12,345 bases of DNA from contig JBEIHC010000087.1 of the NCBI GenBank assembly GCA_040381555.1, positions 1 to 12,345 on the forward strand. The letters are read 5' to 3'. Each line of letters begins with the position of its first letter. Positions within the stretch are counted from its first letter, which is position 1. The translations under genes were made by a program, and so were the position numbers. The notes under the pieces are model-generated. The model was given only the letters and a program-made list of their open reading frames with translations. It did no database searches and had not been told where the DNA came from. Positions 1-5,548 of this stretch are shown piece after piece. This DNA is from CANHCC01 sp040381555. Its GTDB lineage: Bacteria > Bacteroidota > Bacteroidia > J057 > RFSG01.

Positions 1-50
1 TCATAACTCATAACTCATAACTCATAACTCATAACTCATAACTCATAACT
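1..50. repeat. Heptamer tandem array, TCATAAC x7
   Basis: Seven perfect copies of TCATAAC plus one extra base, starting at the first base of the window, so the array may continue to the left. It begins 39 nt beyond the stop codon of the minus-strand gene at 89-472 and would lie in its 3' untranslated region. The unit is 7 nt long and contains TAA on the plus strand and TGA on the minus strand, so the array puts stop codons in all six frames. Related units recur at 5318-5352 and 5468-5488. Function unknown. Confidence 0.95.
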
Positions 51-88
51 GAAAGCATTCACTTCCTTACCCAAAGAAGAATCTAGGA

Positions 89-472
89 TTACTCATACTG
101 TCCTCTCCAATCAATAAGATCGGAGGAAATGATTTTTACAATAGATATCCGAAATTGAGAATCATACTGAAACAAATTATCAAATTTAGTTTTATCTAGG
201 GTGAGGAGAGCCGAATGTTCTTCCGAAAGAGCAGAGAAACGATAGGCTGCGCCTGAGATTAATTCTTGCACCCCTAAAATACTGCCCATAGAGAACTTAG
301 CCAAGGTCTTTTCAGGATATTGTGATTCGGTAATAACTATTGATCCATTTCTGACATAAAACACAAAAAGTGGAGTATCCCCATTTCTGAATAAATATTC
401 GCCAGGAGCATACCGGGCAATGAGGCCTTCTACCCGCATTAATTCTAAAACATAATTCTGAGAAATCTCCAT
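89..472 (-). CDS. Stand-alone cyclic-nucleotide-binding-fold protein (Crp-like sensor domain without HTH)
   Basis: 127 aa forming one Crp-type beta-roll (about residues 18-100) followed by a short helix. The beta-roll shows the turn APGEYLFRNGD at 22-32, an RNGSI hairpin at 41-45, and a segment in the place of the phosphate-binding cassette with E70, R78 and S80. There is no helix-turn-helix after the helix, so it is unlikely to bind DNA alone; it may sense a ligand or partner another protein. The cassette is not canonical, so cAMP binding is uncertain. It lies downstream of the Crp/Fnr regulator on the same strand, with 236 nt and a probable terminator between them, so they are probably separate transcripts. 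It could be a truncated regulator, but the frame ends cleanly and I see no HTH remnant downstream. No clear promoter found. Confidence 0.8.
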   Translation of the reverse strand: MEISQNYVLELMRVEGLIARYAPGEYLFRNGDTPLFVFYVRNGSIVITESQYPEKTLAKFSMGSILGVQELISGAAYRFSALSEEHSALLTLDKTKFDNLFQYDSQFRISIVKIISSDLIDWRGQYE

Positions 473-620
473 TCTACCCTACTCTACCTGATCATTCAAA
501 GTAAGCAGCATTTATTTTGGATTGAAATGATATTTATCACTAAAAAAAATAACCTTTGAGGCTCTATTTCGGAATAACTAACAAAGAATTCTTACCTCAA
601 CAGGAAAATAAACGGGACAT

Positions 621-648
621 AAAAAATTGACTTATCTTGAAATAAGTC
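621..648 (-). terminator. Probable intrinsic terminator after the Crp/Fnr gene
   Basis: Perfect 7-bp inverted repeat GACTTAT (629-635) and ATAAGTC (642-648) with a 6-nt loop. Read on the minus strand it is followed by AA and then six T (complement of 621-626). It lies about 60 nt past the stop codon of the gene at 709-1410. The stem has only two G:C pairs, so it is weak. A smaller hairpin, AGCG/CGCT at 660-672 followed by five T on the minus strand, lies closer to the stop and could assist. Confidence 0.45.
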
Positions 649-708
649 TAAACTTAAAAAGCGGAAAACGCTGAAAGCTAAAACCCCAAAATAATACTCA
701 AAAGCTTT

Positions 709-1410
709 TTAATCGTACATCTGACTGATCTTAGCCAGTTTGGCCGGATCCAGAATGGTAATCATAGAACCATGGGTACTGATGACGCCTTCTTCCTTTA
801 ATTCAGAAAGAAAACGAATCGCGGTTTCTTTAGCCGTGCCAACCAAACTGGATAAGTCTTCCCGGGTAAGAGAGATTGAAAATTCCTTTTCTCCTGTTTC
901 TCCATAAACCTTTTTAAGCAACAGAAGAGCTTCTGCAATGCGCTCCCGAACAGGTTTGGTGGCCAAATGGGCGATGGAAACTTCCGCATCTGCCAAGGCA
1001 TTGGAGAGCATACGCATCATATCCTTGGCTATAAGATAATTTTGAGCAATCAGCTGATTAAAATCATTAGACGCAATAAAGCAGGCTTTAGATTCTTCTA
1101 AGGCTATAGCAGAAGCGGAATATCGAGTATCTGAAAGAAGTGCCCGATAGCCCATGGTGTCACCAGGCTTGGCAAAACGGATTATCTGCTCCTTACCCTC
1201 ACTCCCTATTTTCGTAATTTTTACTTTGCCTTCTGTTAGGCAAAAAATTCCAAAGGGTTTATTCCCCTCCTGAAATATTGCCTGACCCCTTTTGTAGAGG
1301 GTACAAGACTTATTAGAACTTAATGACTCTAATTCTTCAAGAGCACAATGAGAAAATATACTATCCTTCCGACAACTGCAACTTTGACATTCCGGAAAAG
1401 TAGATTTCAT
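709..1410 (-). CDS. Crp/Fnr-family transcriptional regulator, FNR-like cysteines
   Basis: 233 aa, the usual family length. The sensor beta-roll spans about residues 20-125, the dimer helix about 125-150, and a winged HTH about 150-230. The HTH contains LTREDLSSLVGTAKETAIR, matching the family's recognition helix (E-T-x-x-R). The N-terminus carries C8, C11, C13 and C22, and C110 sits in a context (EESKACFI) that lines up with Cys122 of E. coli FNR. FNR uses three N-terminal cysteines plus Cys122 to hold an oxygen-sensitive 4Fe-4S cluster, so redox sensing is possible here, but the N-terminal spacing differs from FNR. No canonical cAMP-binding cassette is visible. It is transcribed alone from the promoter at 1438-1467. 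Targets cannot be read from this window. Confidence 0.93.
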   Translation of the reverse strand: MKSTFPECQSCSCRKDSIFSHCALEELESLSSNKSCTLYKRGQAIFQEGNKPFGIFCLTEGKVKITKIGSEGKEQIIRFAKPGDTMGYRALLSDTRYSASAIALEESKACFIASNDFNQLIAQNYLIAKDMMRMLSNALADAEVSIAHLATKPVRERIAEALLLLKKVYGETGEKEFSISLTREDLSSLVGTAKETAIRFLSELKEEGVISTHGSMITILDPAKLAKISQMYD

Positions 1411-1437
1411 AGCAAGGGCTTTATGGCGAACCCGCTA

Positions 1438-1467
1438 CAAAAATACAGGTAAAGGATGATTATACAA
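1438..1467 (-). promoter_or_regulatory. Bacteroidota-type promoter for the Crp/Fnr gene
   Basis: On the minus strand this reads TTG (1467-1465), a 19-nt spacer, then TATTTTTG (1445-1438), an exact match to the TTG-N19-TAnnTTTG primary sigma consensus of Bacteroidota. The predicted start of transcription is near 1432, giving a leader of about 20-25 nt. No Shine-Dalgarno sequence precedes the ATG. Confidence 0.75.
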
Positions 1468-1626
1468 TATATTATTAAATATAAAGAAATTCACGCTCAA
1501 GAAGGAGCTAATTTTGATTCGATTTTGATGACTGAAATTCAGGTAGATCTTATGAATAGTATACCGTTGAAAATCAGGCATCTCTCGAAAAAAGAGACTA
1601 TTGATGTCGGACAAATTAAAAGATAA
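1456..1626 (+). CDS. Doubtful 56-aa open frame, divergent from the Crp/Fnr gene
   Basis: An ATG-started frame of 56 codons ending in TAA at 1624-1626. The product is lysine- and isoleucine-rich, begins MIIQYIIKYKEIHAQEG and ends VGQIKR. It has no signal peptide and no family I recognise. Its first 12 nt overlap the promoter of the divergent regulator, which argues against independent expression, and I see no TAnnTTTG promoter for it. It could be a small protein, the remnant of a larger gene, or chance. Listed because it is the only frame of note in a 694-nt gap. Confidence 0.2.
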   Translation: MIIQYIIKYKEIHAQEGANFDSILMTEIQVDLMNSIPLKIRHLSKKETIDVGQIKR

Positions 1627-2047
1627 CAGGCTCTTCGCAATATTTAGAGGGTAATTCCTTTTTGTGACTATAATAGTATTCTTCGAACTACCCGCCCGGG
1701 CATACTTCGAACAGGCTCAGTACATACTTCAATAAGCCCCCTCATTCTACATTAGGGCTATACTTCGTCGGAGCTCAGTATAAGCTCAGCGATCCAGCAA
1801 TCGGGCTGTTATACCGGATATATTTAGGTTTAACAGATTTTCTACATTTGGATAGCGAGATAGTATCCAATAAGTCATTTAATCTCCGATGATAAATTTC
1901 CCCATTGTATCAATCGCCCGTGAACCCACTCTAAAATGCCAAGAGCCAGTTAACAAGTGTAAAATCGGGGTAAACCATAGATTAGATCAATGATATAGAG
2001 AGAATTTCCCATTCAAAATAGGGACTAAAATAGCCTCTAGTCTTTTC
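1627..2047. other. Intergenic stretch with repeat remnants, no convincing gene
   Basis: No frame here looks coding on either strand. It holds two related CTTCG...CTCAG copies (1703-1722 and 1761-1780), and a third partial TTCTTCGAAC at 1679-1688. There is also a 7-bp inverted repeat, TTGGATA (1848-1854) and TATCCAA (1864-1870), with a 9-nt loop. I see no tRNA cloverleaf or other recognised RNA. The stretch lies past the terminator of the YceI-family gene and upstream of the Crp/Fnr promoter, so it is probably mostly untranscribed. Confidence 0.6.
1703..1780. repeat. Two copies of a CTTCG-N-CTCAG dispersed-repeat motif
   Basis: TACTTCGAACAGGCTCAGTA at 1703-1722 and TACTTCGTCGGAGCTCAGTA at 1761-1780 agree at 15 of 20 positions. 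Both keep the TACTTCG head and GCTCAGTA tail and differ only in the five central bases. They are in the same orientation, 58 nt apart start to start. The ends (TACT...AGTA) are complementary. From memory, CTTCGACAGGCTCAG-like intergenic repeats are widespread in Bacteroidota; these look like diverged copies. Confidence 0.65.
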
Positions 2048-2085
2048 AAAAAAAAATGGGAGACTAATTAAAATTAATCTCCCAT
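2048..2085 (-). terminator. Strong intrinsic terminator of the YceI-family gene
   Basis: Inverted repeat ATGGGAGA (2056-2063) and TCTCCCAT (2078-2085), extended inward past one mismatch by TAATT/AATTA, with a 2-nt formal loop. On the minus strand it is followed by an unbroken run of nine T (complement of 2048-2056). It lies 19 nt past the stop codon of the gene at 2105-2710. Confidence 0.9.
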
Positions 2086-2104
2086 TGGATGTCGATATAT
2101 TAAA

Positions 2105-2710
2105 TTATTTCTGAGCGGACAATTTTACATCTAGGGTAAAAGTATTCTCAATTGCCTTGTCGCCTAAACCTTCGAAGAAGCTGGCAGAGCCATATTTAAT
2201 ATCATATAAAGTGCGGTCAACAGTAATTTGAGCAACTGCTACAATATTCTTATCAGTTACCTTTACCGTTGCAGGGAATGAAATGGGCTTGGTAATACCT
2301 TTAATAGTCAAATTACCACTCAACTCATACTTATCATCGCCTATATTCTTAGCTGACTTCAATTCTAGAGCAGCATTAGGATATTTCGCAACGGAGAAAA
2401 AATCATCCGACTTCAAATGGCCTAATAATTTTCCATTGTATTCTGGATCTTTCAAATCATCTACATTCATGGTGGTCAAATCAATATCAAACTTTCCACC
2501 TTTGATTTGATTTCCTTGCACTTCTAAGATGCCTTCTTTGATTTTTACAAAGCCAAAATGGGCACCCGTTACCTTTTTGGCGGTCCATTTGACCTCACTT
2601 TTTTCGGATACGACTTTGTAAGCATTGTCATTACCACCGGCAAGGCTTACACTGGCTCCAGATACTAAGATCAGAGCGGAAAGGATGATTTTACTGAAAG
2701 TTGATTTCAT
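2105..2710 (-). CDS. Secreted YceI-family lipid-binding protein
   Basis: 201 aa. Residues 1-24 form a Sec signal peptide (KSTFSK n-region, hydrophobic core, SLA before the cleavage point at G25), so the mature protein is periplasmic or secreted. The rest is one YceI domain, a lipocalin-like beta-barrel that holds a polyisoprenoid chain in structurally known members. Typical features are YKVVSEKSEVKWTAKKVTGAHFG at the mature N-terminus, DDFFSVAKYPNAAL in the middle, the GNLTIKGITKPISFPATV segment, and DRTLYDIKYGS near the end. It is the last gene of the 2105-4351 run and has a strong terminator. A 91-nt upstream region with palindromes (2728-2775) may give it its own regulation. The role of YceI proteins is unsettled; stress protection and isoprenoid-quinone transport have been proposed. 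Confidence 0.95.
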   Translation of the reverse strand: MKSTFSKIILSALILVSGASVSLAGGNDNAYKVVSEKSEVKWTAKKVTGAHFGFVKIKEGILEVQGNQIKGGKFDIDLTTMNVDDLKDPEYNGKLLGHLKSDDFFSVAKYPNAALELKSAKNIGDDKYELSGNLTIKGITKPISFPATVKVTDKNIVAVAQITVDRTLYDIKYGSASFFEGLGDKAIENTFTLDVKLSAQK

Positions 2711-2727
2711 ATTTATTTTTTATTTGG

Positions 2728-2775
2728 ATGTATATACATTAAACTTAAGCAAATTGTTACATGTAGGTACATGTA
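2728..2775. promoter_or_regulatory. Palindrome cluster upstream of the YceI-family gene (candidate operator)
   Basis: A perfect 12-bp palindrome ATGTATATACAT lies at 2728-2739. Two copies of the self-complementary octamer TACATGTA lie at 2758-2765 and 2768-2775, separated by GG, so their centres are 10 bp apart, one helical turn. This places possible operator sites 18-65 bp before the ATG. The TACATGTA pair could also fold as a hairpin after the acetyltransferase gene, but no T-run follows it on the minus strand. The nearest promoter-like match is TAAGTTTA (7 of 8), without a TTG at the right distance. Confidence 0.4.
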
Positions 2776-2801
2776 TTTTTATATCTATCTGATATTCAGA
2801 G

Positions 2802-3254
2802 TTAATTTTTATCGGGTGCAGCACCCGAGTGGCAAAAAATGAGTTCGCCGTCGGGTAGTTGACCCTGCAGAACGAAGCCAGCCCTTCGGAAAAAACCTTG
2901 CCCGGAGCGATTGCTCTCCAGTACTCCGGCTCGCATTTCCACAAAGGACCTCTTGGGGATAGCCTCTCCGGGAATCAGCTTTAAAACCTGACAGCCTATT
3001 CCCCTTCCCTGATATTGTTGGTCTATCATCAAATGAGAAATCCATAATAGCTGTCCTTTGCAATATAAGGCCAGCATTCCGACTACTTCCGCGTCCTCCA
3101 AAATGGCAAAAATCTGAATGGGCTCAAATAAACTGCGAGCCATAACAAATAAATTAGATTGTAAATAATCAACCTGATGGGAATGCACGGTTAATGCGGC
3201 ACATTTTTCCCAATTATGGGCCTGAAGAGCTTGCAGTGAAATTTTCCTATTCAT
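2802..3254 (-). CDS. GNAT-family N-acetyltransferase, polyamine-acetyltransferase-like
   Basis: 150 aa, a single GNAT domain that transfers acetyl from acetyl-CoA to an amine. Motif A is clear: LLWISHLMIDQQYQGRGIG, with the QGRGIG pyrophosphate loop. It is followed by motif B-like NRSGQGFFRRAGFV. The N-terminal pattern YLQSN..VMARSLFEP and the LMID..YQG motif recall the BltD/PaiA diamine and spermidine acetyltransferases more than RimI, though the substrate cannot be fixed from sequence. The start overlaps the end of the lipoprotein gene by 8 nt, so translation is probably coupled. The C-terminus (HSGAAPDKN) is short and polar. TsaB genes are often close to the acetyltransferase rimI in other phyla; here a lipoprotein gene separates the two. 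Confidence 0.88.
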   Translation of the reverse strand: MNRKISLQALQAHNWEKCAALTVHSHQVDYLQSNLFVMARSLFEPIQIFAILEDAEVVGMLALYCKGQLLWISHLMIDQQYQGRGIGCQVLKLIPGEAIPKRSFVEMRAGVLESNRSGQGFFRRAGFVLQGQLPDGELIFCHSGAAPDKN

Positions 3255-3618
3255 TGGAGCTCACCACCCGAATGCGCAATTGAGTAGAATCGGATATTAC
3301 TTCTATCAGACGGCTGGTCTCATCCCGCTCCTGAAGTTGAATTAAGGCGGTGCGTGCATCTAACCATTTAATAGAGCAAGTAGCAGCACTGAGATTACTC
3401 ATCTCAGCTTCTAAGGACATTTCTTTGGAAAATGCCGGACTTCGAACCGAAACATTCACCTGTAAAGGATCCATTGGCATAGAAGCAGATTCGGCAGATA
3501 CCGAAATATGGGTGTATTGTTCAGGAGAATCAAACTCCATTACCCCTCCACCCGCGCATGAAAGGAGTGTAAGTAGGAAAAACAGGGAGAGAATGTTTAG
3601 GCGTTTCATAGACTGCAT
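3247..3618 (-). CDS. Small hypothetical lipoprotein
   Basis: 123 aa of unknown function. The N-terminus is a lipoprotein signal: KR at 5-6, hydrophobic core LNILSLFFLLTL, lipobox LLSC ending at C21, then AGGG. The mature part (about 100 aa) alternates in a way that suggests beta strands, as in an Ig-like or sandwich fold, with one further Cys. I recognise no family. The start could be M1 (3618) or M4 (3609); M4 would put the two basic residues right behind the Met. It is 46 nt downstream of tsaB and overlaps the acetyltransferase gene, so it is probably in the same transcript. Localisation is likely the outer-membrane or inner-membrane leaflet facing the periplasm. Confidence 0.8.
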   Translation of the reverse strand: MQSMKRLNILSLFFLLTLLSCAGGGVMEFDSPEQYTHISVSAESASMPMDPLQVNVSVRSPAFSKEMSLEAEMSNLSAATCSIKWLDARTALIQLQERDETSRLIEVISDSTQLRIRVVSSNE

Positions 3619-3664
3619 AAGTAAAAATTAAAAAACGGTATTCAAACAAAGCCCAACAAAAAAA

Positions 3665-4351
3665 TTAAGAGGGCAGGGATACTCCTTTATTAGGGGTAAT
3701 TCGAACAGGCTTAACATAAATGGGTTCAGAAGTTGCCAAGTCATCAAATTGTTTTCTTTCAAAATAATGGGAGGCCCGCTTCAAAACCCATTCTGCAGAG
3801 AGAGGTAAAGACTCCCCTTGCTGAATAAAGCTATTATCGAGGTCAATAGCTACACAACCAGGGCCAGCCAATACTGCCTTTGAACCCAACTGGGGCAGTA
3901 ATTCCCGGAGTTCTTCAAGCGTGCGAGCCTTAGCTTCTCCTAAGACATTATCTCCCCAGAAGGCAGAATACCATTCTCCCTCCCTTGCTTGAATCAGAAT
4001 CAAAGCCTGAGAGGCGTCCGATCTACGGAGGGCTTCGGCTCCCAGGCATTCCAAAGTTGGGAGAACCATCAAGGGGATTCCGAGGGCTAAACACAAGCCT
4101 TTTGCGGTAGAAAGTCCCACTCTCAAGCCTGTAAAAGAACCCGGCCCACCAGAAACAGCTACAGCGACCAAGTCACTGGGAGAAATACCTGCGTCCTTCA
4201 GTACAATCTGAAGGATGCCCGTAATTCGCTCACCATGAATTTTTTCGCCCAATTCTTGATGCACAATAATTCTTTCGTCCCTACCGGAAATAGCCAGGGA
4301 GCAAATGGGGCCTGAGGTTTCAATGGCCAGGATATTTGGAATGAGTAGCAT
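3665..4351 (-). CDS. tsaB: tRNA threonylcarbamoyladenosine biosynthesis protein TsaB
   Basis: 228 aa. TsaB is the ASKHA-fold partner of TsaD in the cytoplasmic complex (with TsaE) that puts threonylcarbamoyl on A37 of ANN-decoding tRNAs. Signatures are ILAIETSG at 7-14, the HGE motif at 39-41, SGGPGSFTGLRVG at 67-79, and a C-terminal YVKP segment. The open frame extends 20 codons further upstream to 4411, but the family normally begins a few residues before ILAIETS, so I chose the ATG at 4351. The upstream extension (MQVFSAFPFPIKIMP...) has no family match. A TATATTTG box lies 8 nt before this ATG, consistent with this start and a very short leader. It heads a minus-strand run with the lipoprotein, acetyltransferase and YceI-family genes. 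Confidence 0.93.
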   Translation of the reverse strand: MLLIPNILAIETSGPICSLAISGRDERIIVHQELGEKIHGERITGILQIVLKDAGISPSDLVAVAVSGGPGSFTGLRVGLSTAKGLCLALGIPLMVLPTLECLGAEALRRSDASQALILIQAREGEWYSAFWGDNVLGEAKARTLEELRELLPQLGSKAVLAGPGCVAIDLDNSFIQQGESLPLSAEWVLKRASHYFERKQFDDLATSEPIYVKPVRITPNKGVSLPS

Positions 4352-4359
4352 TTGAGTAT

Positions 4360-4367
4360 CAAATATA
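4360..4367 (-). promoter_or_regulatory. -7 element for tsaB
   Basis: TATATTTG on the minus strand, an exact TAnnTTTG match, ending 8 nt before the chosen tsaB ATG. No TTG is found at 19-21 nt upstream, so only half the promoter is convincing. If used, the transcript would have a leader of only a few bases. Confidence 0.4.
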
Positions 4368-4446
4368 GGCATGATTTTGATGGGGAATGGAAATGCTGAA
4401 AAAACTTGCATTAGGTAGGTACAGAGTCCCTGTGTAATTTCACCCT

Positions 4447-4764
4447 ATGAAACTGGAATATTCACATCAATTAAATCAGGCCGAGGCGATTCAAAAACTG
4501 GCGCCTTTTTTAGATAACCTGAAGGCTCAATATGGAGATAAGGTAAAAGTGGTTCAGGAGGAATGGAAGGGCAATGTGCTACACTTTCGCATTAAAGTAA
4601 AAACAGGTATTCCCTTTATTGAGCCAGAAATACCAGGAACTATTACGGTGGAAGATACCTTACTTTGGGCGGAGGCGCCAGTACCGGCATTTGCTCAATC
4701 AATGGCAGAAGAGGCTCAGGGAAAATTCACCCAGATTCTGAATAGCTGTTTTCAAAAATCCTAA
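4447..4764 (+). CDS. Small protein resembling the polyhydroxyalkanoic-acid-system family
   Basis: 105 aa, soluble, with no signal peptide. The layout is an N-terminal helix (NQAEAIQKLAPFLDNLKAQYGD), a strand with WKGNVLHFRIKV, a second strand pair PGTITVEDTLLWAEAPV, and a C-terminal helix (FAQSMAEEAQGKFTQIL). This order (helix, W-x-G-x-x-L-x-F strand, G-x-I-x-V-x-D strand, closing helix) resembles the small proteins annotated as polyhydroxyalkanoic acid system family, found near PHA granule genes in Proteobacteria, whose biochemistry is unknown. No PHA synthase or depolymerase is near, so the family name says little about function here. It is divergent from tsaB and separated from the next gene by 2 nt, so the two form an operon. 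Confidence 0.8.
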   Translation: MKLEYSHQLNQAEAIQKLAPFLDNLKAQYGDKVKVVQEEWKGNVLHFRIKVKTGIPFIEPEIPGTITVEDTLLWAEAPVPAFAQSMAEEAQGKFTQILNSCFQKS

Positions 4765-4766
4765 GT

Positions 4767-5171
4767 ATGAAGACTTGGCCTAAACCCTTTCTGATTGAAT
4801 TTCCAAGTATTGGCAAATCTGAGATTGGGTACATTTCTGTAGCCGAAAATACTAGCCTACCCTTTCGGGTAGAAAGAGTTTTCTGGACATACTACACGCC
4901 ACAAGAAATTATCCGAGGAAGGCATGCCCATCATGAGTTGGAACAAATTCTGATTGCTGCAGCAGGCAGTATTCGGGTACAAACGGAAAGTAAGGAAGGT
5001 GAGATTGGAGAGTTTCTGTTGGATAAACCTTCTGTCGGATTGTATATGCCACCTGACCACTGGCATACAATGCAGTACTCACACTCCGCGGTTCAACTTA
5101 CTCTGGCATCCATGGCGTTTTCAGAAAAAGATTATATTCGGGAGTATGAAAGATTTCGAAATGAAAAATAG
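4767..5171 (+). CDS. WxcM/FdtA-type cupin, dTDP-sugar 3,4-ketoisomerase family
   Basis: 134 aa, one double-stranded beta-helix (cupin) domain. FdtA-family enzymes move the keto group of dTDP-4-keto-6-deoxyglucose from C4 to C3 on the way to amino sugars for O-antigen or S-layer glycans. Diagnostic motifs are RVFWTYY at 37-43, RGRHAHHELEQILIAAAGS beginning at R50 with the paired histidines H53 and H55 (the family's catalytic pair), the GLYMPPDHWHTM strand, and the C-terminal DYIREYERF. It starts 2 nt after the preceding stop. No rmlA/rmlB, aminotransferase or glycosyltransferase lies in the window, so the sugar pathway must be encoded elsewhere, or the protein has another small-molecule role. 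Confidence 0.88.
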   Translation: MKTWPKPFLIEFPSIGKSEIGYISVAENTSLPFRVERVFWTYYTPQEIIRGRHAHHELEQILIAAAGSIRVQTESKEGEIGEFLLDKPSVGLYMPPDHWHTMQYSHSAVQLTLASMAFSEKDYIREYERFRNEK

Positions 5172-5220
5172 AGGGGGAAATTAATTTGCGGATTAATATT
5201 TAGGGTAATTCACGATTAAA

Positions 5221-5352
5221 ATTATTTTTTTCCGCAGATTACACAGATAGCCAAAAACAATTGCAACTCAGTTACCCTACGCAGATTTTACAGAAATAAT
5301 AATTTTTATCAACTAAAATAACTCATAACTCATAATTCATAACTCATAATTC
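5221..5352. repeat. Repeat module 1: CGCAGATT unit plus ATAACTC/ATAATTC heptamers
   Basis: The module runs from a T-rich start through CCGCAGATTACACAGAT (5232-5248), AATTGCAACTCAG, ACGCAGATTTTACAGAA (5279-5295), an AT-rich stretch and AACTAAAA (5311-5318). It ends in five heptamers (ATAACTC or ATAATTC) at 5318-5352. The two CGCAGATT boxes within it are 47 nt apart. It is copied 142 nt further on with the same order of elements. No open frame and no transposase, so it is a non-coding repeat. It lies between the ends of two convergent genes. Confidence 0.9.
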
Positions 5353-5362
5353 ACAACTATTT

Positions 5363-5488
5363 ATAATTTTTTTCCGCAGATTACACAGATTGTTATAAAT
5401 AATTGCAACTCAGTCTCACTACGCAGATTTTACAGAAAAAAAATAATAATTACATTTACCAACTAAAACAATTCATAATTCATAACTC
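5363..5488. repeat. Repeat module 2: second copy of the CGCAGATT unit plus heptamers
   Basis: The same elements as module 1: CCGCAGATTACACAGAT at 5374-5390, AATTGCAACTCAG, ACGCAGATTTTACAGAA at 5421-5437 and AACTAAAA at 5461-5468. It ends in three heptamers (ACAATTC, ATAATTC, ATAACTC) at 5468-5488. The conserved boxes are identical to module 1 and keep the 47-nt internal spacing. The stretches between them have diverged in sequence and by small indels, so the duplication is not recent or the boxes are under constraint. Confidence 0.9.
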
Positions 5489-5490
5489 AC

Positions 5491-5546
5491 CACTAACAAC
5501 TAACCACTAACCACTAACCACTAACCACTAACCACTAACCACTACC
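5491..5546. repeat. Heptamer tandem array, CACTAAC x8, abutting the smpB stop codon
   Basis: Eight units of CACTAAC; the second (AACTAAC) and the last (CACTACC) differ by one base each. It begins 2 nt after module 2 and ends 2 nt before the smpB stop codon. Read in the smpB direction it is GTTAGTG repeated, with GG at 7-nt intervals and five G directly after the stop codon. Every unit carries TAA on one strand and TAG on the other. Confidence 0.95.
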
Positions 5547-5548
5547 CC

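Noticed and set aside
1860..2040. tRNA or structured RNA in the gap
   Set aside because: I could not form a cloverleaf or see a T-loop motif; only short inverted repeats are present.
2283..2510. Plus-strand open frame inside the YceI-family gene
   Set aside because: It is antisense to a clear gene, has no family match, and its composition follows the opposite strand.
1396..2710. Shared start (MKSTF) of the Crp/Fnr and YceI-family genes as a duplication
   Set aside because: The match covers about 15 nt at the start codons only and the proteins are unrelated afterwards; treated as chance.
2809..3063. Alternative minus-strand frame within the acetyltransferase gene
   Set aside because: The other frame shows intact GNAT motifs; this one is a Ser/Arg-rich shadow.
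4352..4411. 20-codon N-terminal extension of TsaB
   Set aside because: TsaB proteins start just before ILAIETS; the extension has no family match and would overlap the -7 box.
5180..5197. ATTAAT/ATTAAT hairpin as terminator of the ketoisomerase gene
   Set aside because: Six A:T pairs only and no following T-run; too weak to call.
5221..5488. Insertion sequence or transposon
   Set aside because: No coding frame, terminal inverted repeats or target duplication that I can see; it is a duplicated non-coding module.
5491..5546. CRISPR-like array
   Set aside because: Units are 7 nt with no spacers and no cas genes nearby; this is a simple tandem repeat.
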